Assembly (NCBI GenBank): GCA_964610175.1
Contig: CAZSVE010000005.1
Span: forward strand, 1-64,000
Direction of reading: 5' to 3'
Source: CAZSVE01 sp964610175
GTDB lineage: Bacteria; Pseudomonadota; Gammaproteobacteria; HK1
DNA length: 64,000 nt
Numbering within the stretch: position 1 is the stretch's first letter; each line of letters opens with the position of its first letter. Made by a program: the position numbers and the translations under genes. Shown in pieces: positions 58,921 through 64,000 of the stretch. The notes under the pieces are model-generated. The model saw only the letters and a program-made list of their open reading frames with translations. It did no database searches and was not told the DNA's origin.

Positions 58921-61900
58921 TCATTCGCCCTTCCCCGCCAGCCCCTCCCAAAACGCCAACCCGTCCTCGCCCTCGGGGACACCCAATCCATGGGCCAGCT
59001 TGTCCAGTTCGCCCAGAACCTGCACCAAACCGATCTCCCTGGCGATGCGGTAGGCGGTAACGAACTTTTCCAGGGCCGCCTGGCGCTCTCCCCTCTCGAT
59101 GTGAATGGCGCCGATATTGAACAGGGTCGCGCAAACTCCCGCCCGGTCGCCGATGTCGCGCCGGATGGCCAGGGACTGGCCGAGATAGACCAGGGCCTCA
59201 TCGAGCTCGCCTCGGGTCTGATGAATGGCTGCGATATTATTGAGTGTCGCCCCGATCCCTTCCCGGTCGCCGATGTCGCGAAAGATTGCCAGGGACTGGC
59301 CGAGATAGGCCAGGGCCTCATCGAGATCGCCTCGGGCGCCATGGATCTGGGAAACATTATTGAGTGTCCTCCCCTCCCCTTTCCGGTCGCCGATGTCGCG
59401 CCGGATGGCCAGAGACTGGCCGAGATAGTCCAAAGCCTCATCGAGATCGCCTCGGGTCTGATGAATGGCTGCGATATTATTGAGTGTCGCCCCGATCCCT
59501 TCCCGGTCGCCGATGTCGCGGGTAATTTCCAGGGAGTCGGTGAAATAAGAAAGGGCCTGGCCATAGTCGCCGAGATGGAGGCAGCACGTCCCCGACCCGT
59601 TCATGGCAGCGGCGCGGGTCCTCGGCACCTGGGATTGCCGCATCCCCGGCAACCAGTCGGCGAGCAGGGTGCGGTACATGCCCACCCGGAGAAACCAGGG
59701 CACGATTGCCCCCAAGGCAAAGACATGGGCCTCTTCCGTCAACTCCGCCGCCATCAGGGCGGCATGGGTGATGAGGGCCTGATTCAAGCTGCTATCCAAA
59801 TGCTCGAAGGCCCATTGCTGATAGCGCGCGGCGCGTTCCCGGAGTGCCAGGGGCGGCTCCCCTTTCGCCTCGCGCAGCCAGTCGGCCACCAGGGGGGTCA
59901 CCCGGTAGCGGGGGAGTTCGAGGTCGTGGTCCAACTCCACATCCACCAGGGACAGCAGGGCGAGCCGTTGCAATCCCGCCGCCCAGTCCGCCAGATCCAG
60001 GGCCACGGCCTGGACGCCATCGTCGACCACGGGATGCTCGTAGACCGTGAGGCGTTCCAGGAGTCGCGCCGCGTCCGGTTCCAGCCAGCCCACCACCCGC
60101 TCCACGGCCATGTAGGCACGAAGCTCCGCCCGTGCGGATTCGAGATGGCGCAGGAAGGCCTCCTCCTCCGCGGCCCGATCGGCGACGACCCCGGAATCGA
60201 GGCCGTGGGTGAACAGCTCCAATCCCTTGAAGTTGCCACCCAGCGCCCGGTAGAGGCGCCACCGCCAAGCGGGTTGCCGATGCCCTGTTCGGTTGGATTC
60301 TCCGGCGAGTTCCTGCCAGTAGCGCAGGAAGTCGCCGTAAGGCGGGATGGCAAGGGGGTAGTGGACAAAGAGCCCAGTGCCGGGCATTTCCGGGTCTTTG
60401 CCATCCCTGGCGCCAGGTCCCGGCATGGACTGCCGGGATGACGGTAGCGCGATCCGGGAGGTGAGCAACAGCCGCGGGCCGTTTTTGCCCAGCCTCCCGC
60501 AGGCGACGAGCCAGGCGATGATCCCTTCATGATTCAGGGCGCCAGTGCCGGGGTCCTGGAGGGTCTCCAGGTTGTCGAGGAAGAGGACCAGTTTTCCGTG
60601 GGTCGCCTCCAATAGGGCGCCGAGGATGACACCGGCGGTCTCTTCCGGGGTGTGGCACGCCCCCTGCTCGCGCTGCACCCGTTCGCGCAATGGGTCATCC
60701 AGGAATCGTAGCTGAACGCGGCCGAGGAACTGCTGCCAACTGTCTTCATGCGGGTCGCGGGCCGACCAGGCGATCAGGGTGTCGCCCCCGGCCTCGAGGC
60801 GCCGCGCCAGGCGTCCGGCCAGCGCCGTCTTGCCCTGACCGCCGGGGCCGGTGATGAGCAACTGGCGCGTGCCGCGCGCCATGGCTTGCATGAGTTCGCG
60901 CAGTTCCCGACGACGACCGATGAATTGCCGTGGCACGGCGATGCCGGCGAGGCTGTCGCGGTACCGCGCGGTGCGCGCCGGGGCTTGGGGGGTAAATGTC
61001 CAATCCACCAGGGGGGCATCGGGCTGCTGACCGTAGAGGAGCGGCAGGCACCATTGGCCATGGGTCAATTCCGGGGTCAATTCCGGGGTCACTTCGGCGC
61101 TGCCCGCCGTGGTGCCGTCGCGCAGTATCTCACCGTCGGAGAAAGGCCGAATGATGGCCCGGCGCGCCGCCTGCACGGCGATGTCGACGCGCTCCCGACG
61201 ACCGATGGCGTCGCAAAAGGCGCGGGCGAACAGGGTCCCGGCGCGGTCGAATACCGATTCGCGCATCCCGACCACGAAGGGGATGCCGACGCCATGGAGA
61301 TGCGCCGCGAGCCCGGCATCGAGGTCCGCAGAACTACCCTTGCCGGATTCGCAGGCGATAAGTACCACGCAGCGCACGCCGGTGCCCCGGAAGCACTCAG
61401 CGATGTCACGGGCCTCCACCTCCCGGGCACGCCCGTCGGCGCCCTCGAACCGGAACCAGGCGCCGGGGGCCCCGGCCCGGACGTTGCCCTCCCGGAATAC
61501 CCCGTGGCCACTCAAGAAAACCACATGGAATTCCTGTTTATCGAGCAAAGACCGAAAGCGCTCGAAGCGCCCGTCGTCGGGGACGGTGAGATCGACCCAG
61601 CCCTCGGCGATGCCGGGGTCCAGGGCCTCGAGGACATTGATCTCCTCCGCTTCCACATCGAGGCGCTCCTTTTCGGCGTCCAGATCATCGGGCAGGCTGG
61701 TGAAGAGCAAGACACGGATGGGGCCCTTGGGGGGTGGTGGCTCCGTGGCATCAAGGAATGGTTGTCGATCGGAGTGGCGAGAAACAAGCGCTTTCAACCG
61801 ATGAAGGAATCCGTGTTTGTCCGGTCGATTCACGGAGGGCCCGGGTCGAGCGCCCGAGGCGCGATTCCCCGGCATCCGGCGACTGATGGTGAAGCCTTTC

Positions 61901-62226
61901 CCGCGCCCGAGGAAGCCGTGTTGCGGGTGGTGCAGCGCCTCCCAGGGCAGGGCCAAGAGCGCGGGCTGGTCGCTCCCGATGATGATGGGCAGGACGCGCT
62001 GCCCGGCGTCGCGCAGGGCTGTATCGAAGTCGTGCTCGAATCCCGTTTCCGCGGCGAGGGCCTGCCACAGGGCGGCGCCCACGGTGGCGAGATCGTCGTC
62101 GCCGACCACGTGGTGGTGGATGTATTTCAGGGAGAGGGCACCGGCGAGCTGCTTCAGGTGGGGATGACGGGCGAGCGTGTCGGCGGGGGGCGTGATGAGA
62201 AAGGGGGCAGCGGCATGGGTGGGCAT
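58921..62226 (-). CDS. CHAT protease-STAND NTPase-TPR protein
   Basis: The start at 62226 (MPTHAAAPFLITPP) is chosen over the frame opening at 62376, which runs antisense to a small plus-strand ORF. Residues about 30-400 form a caspase-like CHAT domain with catalytic H241 (VFLSGHGVF) and C292 (LIACESGKG). A STAND/NB-ARC-type ATPase follows: P-loop GPGGQGKT (460-467), LVLFLDNLETL as Walker B and LLLTSRIALP as sensor. The C-terminus is a TPR array of four ~40-aa units (NNIAAIHQTRGDLDEALDYL) before a final helix. CHAT-STAND-TPR proteins are sensor-activated proteases in bacterial immunity or cell death; the target here is unknown. A GGGATGACG-type palindrome lies in frame after the sensor motif (60400-60443). 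Confidence 0.85.
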   Translation of the reverse strand: MPTHAAAPFLITPPADTLARHPHLKQLAGALSLKYIHHHVVGDDDLATVGAALWQALAAETGFEHDFDTALRDAGQRVLPIIIGSDQPALLALPWEALHHPQHGFLGRGKGFTISRRMPGNRASGARPGPSVNRPDKHGFLHRLKALVSRHSDRQPFLDATEPPPPKGPIRVLLFTSLPDDLDAEKERLDVEAEEINVLEALDPGIAEGWVDLTVPDDGRFERFRSLLDKQEFHVVFLSGHGVFREGNVRAGAPGAWFRFEGADGRAREVEARDIAECFRGTGVRCVVLIACESGKGSSADLDAGLAAHLHGVGIPFVVGMRESVFDRAGTLFARAFCDAIGRRERVDIAVQAARRAIIRPFSDGEILRDGTTAGSAEVTPELTPELTHGQWCLPLLYGQQPDAPLVDWTFTPQAPARTARYRDSLAGIAVPRQFIGRRRELRELMQAMARGTRQLLITGPGGQGKTALAGRLARRLEAGGDTLIAWSARDPHEDSWQQFLGRVQLRFLDDPLRERVQREQGACHTPEETAGVILGALLEATHGKLVLFLDNLETLQDPGTGALNHEGIIAWLVACGRLGKNGPRLLLTSRIALPSSRQSMPGPGARDGKDPEMPGTGLFVHYPLAIPPYGDFLRYWQELAGESNRTGHRQPAWRWRLYRALGGNFKGLELFTHGLDSGVVADRAAEEEAFLRHLESARAELRAYMAVERVVGWLEPDAARLLERLTVYEHPVVDDGVQAVALDLADWAAGLQRLALLSLVDVELDHDLELPRYRVTPLVADWLREAKGEPPLALRERAARYQQWAFEHLDSSLNQALITHAALMAAELTEEAHVFALGAIVPWFLRVGMYRTLLADWLPGMRQSQVPRTRAAAMNGSGTCCLHLGDYGQALSYFTDSLEITRDIGDREGIGATLNNIAAIHQTRGDLDEALDYLGQSLAIRRDIGDRKGEGRTLNNVSQIHGARGDLDEALAYLGQSLAIFRDIGDREGIGATLNNIAAIHQTRGELDEALVYLGQSLAIRRDIGDRAGVCATLFNIGAIHIERGERQAALEKFVTAYRIAREIGLVQVLGELDKLAHGLGVPEGEDGLAFWEGLAGKGE
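59120..59545 (-). repeat. 120-nt tandem TPR units in the CHAT gene
   Basis: Four 120-nt units encode GDREGIGATLNNIAAIHQTRG-type repeats. The segments at 59214-59280 and 59454-59520, exactly 240 nt apart, look identical, showing recent duplication or conversion between units one and three. Confidence 0.75.
60400..60443. repeat. Family F palindrome in frame inside the CHAT gene
   Basis: CCATCCCTGG ... GGTCCCGGCATGGACTGCC ... GGGATGACGG is the element also found twice near 63.8 kb. On the minus strand it is translated as SSRQSMPGPGARDG, between the sensor motif and VHYPLAIPPYGDFLRYW. Confidence 0.8.
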
Positions 62227-62404
62227 GGGTTTTGATTCCGAATTCGAACAGTTGGCTAACATGTGTTCCCGGGAGGGAATACCGGAGGTTTCATTGATCG
62301 AAGACCTCGCTCGGAATCCCTGGATGACCGCCGCCCGTATTTCCATCGCCGACGCCTTCGAAAGGCGACGCCGCAAACAGCAACAGGCGGAGTCGAAAAT
62401 ATAG
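62225..62404 (+). CDS. Small hypothetical protein divergent from the CHAT gene
   Basis: The 59-aa product MGFDSEFEQLANMCSREG ... RNPWMTAARISIADAFERRRRKQQQ has a normal amino-acid composition and starts at the base pair where the CHAT gene starts in the other direction. No family is recognised. If real, it shares a very short divergent region with the CHAT gene; if not, it is only the antisense of a longer CHAT N-terminus. Confidence 0.35.
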   Translation: MGFDSEFEQLANMCSREGIPEVSLIEDLARNPWMTAARISIADAFERRRRKQQQAESKI

Positions 62405-62461
62405 ACATCTATCCGTATAACCCTTCACAAGGATAGAAACAAACCTTTACCGGTCACAAAA

Positions 62462-62686
62462 ATGTCAGCGCTGCGCCGTATTTTTCACTTCCACGAAGCA
62501 AGACGTCGGTCGACGGCGAAATATCCAGCCGAGATTGGTAAGGGATTCTTACTGGCTGGCGTTATAAGCTATGTAACCAACGCAGCAGGGATCTTTGCCC
62601 TGATCGCACAGATATGGGTTGCGACATGTTGTTTCGCCGCGGCATATTTGTCGACGAAAGAGGAGGAAAACAATGAACGCATATGA
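62462..62686 (+). CDS. Small membrane protein (74 aa)
   Basis: After a basic N-terminus (MSALRRIFHFHEARRRS) comes a long hydrophobic stretch (FLLAGVISYVTNAAGIFALI, then AQIWVATCCFAAAYL) that can form two helices, and an acidic tail KEEENNERI. No family is recognised. The ORF overlaps the next one by 14 nt, consistent with a small operon opposite the CHAT gene. Confidence 0.5.
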   Translation: MSALRRIFHFHEARRRSTAKYPAEIGKGFLLAGVISYVTNAAGIFALIAQIWVATCCFAAAYLSTKEEENNERI

Positions 62687-62795
62687 AATCCTGGTGATCA
62701 CATTGGCCATTTTGATTACCCCATTGCCCCTTTGGCTGATTTGGAAGGCCTGGGAAGAACAACGCAACCAAACCGGAAAGGGATTGCGGCCATAA
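62673..62795 (+). CDS. Very small membrane protein (40 aa)
   Basis: AGGAGG lies seven bases before the ATG. The product MNAYEILVITLAILITPLPL-WLIWKAWEE then EQRNQTGKGLRP is a single transmembrane helix with a basic tail. It starts inside the preceding ORF. It resembles single-pass stress or toxin peptides only in general form. A family A element follows after nine bases. Confidence 0.45.
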   Translation: MNAYEILVITLAILITPLPLWLIWKAWEEQRNQTGKGLRP

Positions 62796-62803
62796 CACCC
62801 AAC

Positions 62804-62890
62804 GCTAGTGAAGCTTCGCCTCGAACCGATAAGGCATGACCCGGCATTGGTAATGCAACATTGACTATTTTGTAAAACTCGATTCATTAT
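62804..62890 (-). repeat. Family A element
   Basis: Minus-orientation copy lacking the GGGAAATAAACAAA end, between the small membrane genes and the zinc-ribbon gene. Confidence 0.75.
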
Positions 62891-62911
62891 CCATCCTGCA
62901 AACACCACACC

Positions 62912-63259
62912 TCACCCACCCTGCACGGGTGGCTTCTCCGCCAGCTCCGTGGCAAATACCCGCCCCTGCGGGGCGCGATGGCGCGGTGAATCCGCGCTGT
63001 CCATGAGGGGATCGTCCGGGGACTCGTTTTCCAGGCCATGGCCCGGACCGCTTCGACCCCTGAAGATGGATTGGACAGATACTCGACTGGCCTCGATGGT
63101 GAGCTTGCAATGGTTGTCGCAAAAGGGGCATTTCACCAGCCGGGAGACCAGATGGGGGCCGGCCCCGGTGTCGATCTCGGTGCGAAGGTGAAACCGCCGT
63201 TTCTGCTCACAACAGCATTGTAGCGTCAATGTTTGTTGGGTCTGTTCCGCGTCGAACAC
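62912..63259 (-). CDS. Small cysteine-rich (zinc-ribbon-like) protein
   Basis: A GTG start at 63259 with AAGGGGA upstream gives 115 aa; the ATG at 63298 would overlap the upstream gene. The first half holds CCCEQKRRFHLRTEID and, about 30 residues later, VKCPFCDNHCKLTIEASRV, which looks like a split zinc ribbon with two cysteine pairs. The C-terminal half is charged and low complexity. No family is recognised. It follows the membrane protein gene at 63273-63749 with a slight overlap, so the two are likely co-transcribed toward the CHAT locus. Confidence 0.55.
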   Translation of the reverse strand: MFDAEQTQQTLTLQCCCEQKRRFHLRTEIDTGAGPHLVSRLVKCPFCDNHCKLTIEASRVSVQSIFRGRSGPGHGLENESPDDPLMDSADSPRHRAPQGRVFATELAEKPPVQGG

Positions 63260-63272
63260 AATATTTCCCCTT

Positions 63273-63749
63273 TCAAAAAAATGCCGCCAATGCAGCACAT
63301 ACTACACCAGCAAAAAAAGTGAATACGGCCCAAACAAGACTGATTCGTTTGTATTGTGCTCCCTTTTCGAAGAACTCACGTGGTGTCAACGGGAAGGTAG
63401 ATGACTGCGTGGCCGAAACACGTCCGAGCGCTTCGCATTGGACATCATAACGTTTGGGAAAGAGCCCAAATAGGGTCAGCGCAATAGCGATAATCCAAAG
63501 AATGAAAGCCAATCCGGTAAAGGTGTCCAATGAAAGCAACTCCCCATTGGCCGTCAACTTGATGACAGCGGTATAGATACCGGGGACGATGAGTTCCACC
63601 TTGATGAGTTCCTTGGCCAGATCATCGAGACGATCCACCTGTTTGATGATGTTCTGATGACAGGCCTCGGAGAACGCGACTTCGGCGGGTGTCGCAAGTT
63701 CGGTGGTTTCGATGGGGGTCGCGGCTTCAGGGGTCGTGGGATCGGTCAT
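63273..63749 (-). CDS. Membrane protein, 158 aa, unknown
   Basis: The start at 63749 (MTDPTTPEAATPIETTELAT) is used. A Thr/Pro/Glu-rich N-terminus is followed by a helix (SEACHQNIIKQVDRLDDLAKELIKVEL), a hydrophobic segment (TFTGLAFILWIIAIALTLFG), a loop (KRYDVQCEALGRVSATQSS) and a C-terminal hydrophobic segment (WAVFTFFAGVVCAALAAFF). The two-helix layout with a long cytosolic part resembles small effector-type membrane proteins found next to conflict genes, but no family is recognised. Confidence 0.6.
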   Translation of the reverse strand: MTDPTTPEAATPIETTELATPAEVAFSEACHQNIIKQVDRLDDLAKELIKVELIVPGIYTAVIKLTANGELLSLDTFTGLAFILWIIAIALTLFGLFPKRYDVQCEALGRVSATQSSTFPLTPREFFEKGAQYKRISLVWAVFTFFAGVVCAALAAFF

Positions 63750-63810
63750 GATTGGTGCCCATTTCGTTGGGGATTCATGGCGCGACCAAGGCCGCAACCA
63801 AATCCTGTTG

Positions 63811-63942
63811 CCATCCCTGGGCGCACGGGTCCCGGCATGGACTGCCGGGATGACGAGGGAGGTCGTTTCAGGCGATTGTGTAGGAATTCAGCACTTCCGT
63901 CATCCCGGCAGGGAATGCCGGGACCCAGATGCCAGGGATGGC
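63811..63942. repeat. Pair of family F palindromes in inverted orientation
   Basis: One copy at 63811-63855 (CCATCCCTGGGCGCACGG ... GGGATGACG) and its inverse at 63898-63942 (CGTCATCCCGGCAG ... CCAGGGATGG) enclose about 42 nt. The pair can form a long hairpin. The rest of 63750-64000 holds no supported gene. Confidence 0.75.
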
Positions 63943-64000
63943 AGAAACTACCCGTGAATTCTCGTGAAATCACAATCGCTGAAACCCTTCGACCAACCAC

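Noticed and set aside
58990..62235. Two long plus-strand ORFs antisense to the CHAT gene
   Set aside because: They mirror the high-GC CHAT-STAND coding frame; the minus strand holds all domain motifs.
63746..64000. Minus-strand ORF at the window end
   Set aside because: It is made mostly of two family F palindromes and has no gene-like features.

Overview
The window reads as a chromosomal segment of a gammaproteobacterium. It carries lipid A/Kdo genes (lpxK, kdsB with its Trm112-like partner), a complete mlaFEDCB phospholipid-transport set beside murA, ntrB and ntrC, phoB-phoR-phoU, hemW, the methylthioinosine phosphorylase/hpt pair and cobalamin genes. The unusual load of interspersed palindromic repeats, gene relics, and TIR- and CHAT-type STAND proteins resembles genomes of sulfur-oxidising or symbiotic gammaproteobacteria, but no gene here fixes the genus.

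Layout. 0-13 kb: an Rpn-nuclease tail, mnmG, a metallophosphoesterase/P-loop NTPase gene with one frameshift, two headless asparaginase relics around an intact long asparaginase, a PIN-domain pair, a 21-nt mini-hairpin array, ntrB, an hpt pseudogene and a NuoE-NuoF type diaphorase. 13-19 kb: an AT-rich gap with DnaA boxes, dsbC, small Peptidase_S74-type fragments, a small lipoprotein, lpxK and an M20 peptidase. 19-25 kb: murA, an AT-rich foreign gene with an amber stop, and mlaBCDEF. 25-36 kb: an FGE-sulfatase-domain protein, a DUF3050 protein, a CobC-like phosphatase and cobU, hicBA, ntrC and an MMPL/RND transporter. 36-42 kb: a TIR-STAND protein, an AlbA-type relic, vapBC, kdsB and ycaR. 42-50 kb: phoU, phoR, phoB, MTI phosphorylase, hpt and nhaA. 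50-58 kb: hemW, an SDR, trkH, an Rpn nuclease, trkA and a hexulose-phosphate synthase. 58-64 kb: a repeat mosaic, a CHAT-STAND-TPR protein with small membrane genes next to it, and a zinc-ribbon/membrane pair.

How it works together. The housekeeping part serves envelope building and lipid asymmetry (MurA, LpxK, KdsB, Mla), phosphate and nitrogen sensing (PhoBRU, NtrBC), ion balance (NhaA, TrkH/TrkA) and purine salvage (MTI phosphorylase makes hypoxanthine, Hpt uses it). The accessory part is conflict-like: three STAND-type proteins with different effectors (metallophosphoesterase, TIR, CHAT protease), three toxin-antitoxin pairs and Rpn nucleases.

The most striking layer is repetitive DNA. 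About twenty copies of a ~110-bp element (family A) sit in intergenic gaps, often touching stop codons and even inside the mla and pho gene sets. Eight copies of a ~85-bp element (family B) all have one orientation, one of them in frame inside the TIR-STAND gene. A GGGATGACG palindrome (family F) lies in frame inside the CHAT gene. Two unrelated essential-type genes, mnmG and lpxK, each carry an in-frame 12-nt tandem array encoding Asp/His-rich tetrapeptides. A separate 21-nt array has units that each fold into a 6-bp hairpin with arm changes that preserve pairing.
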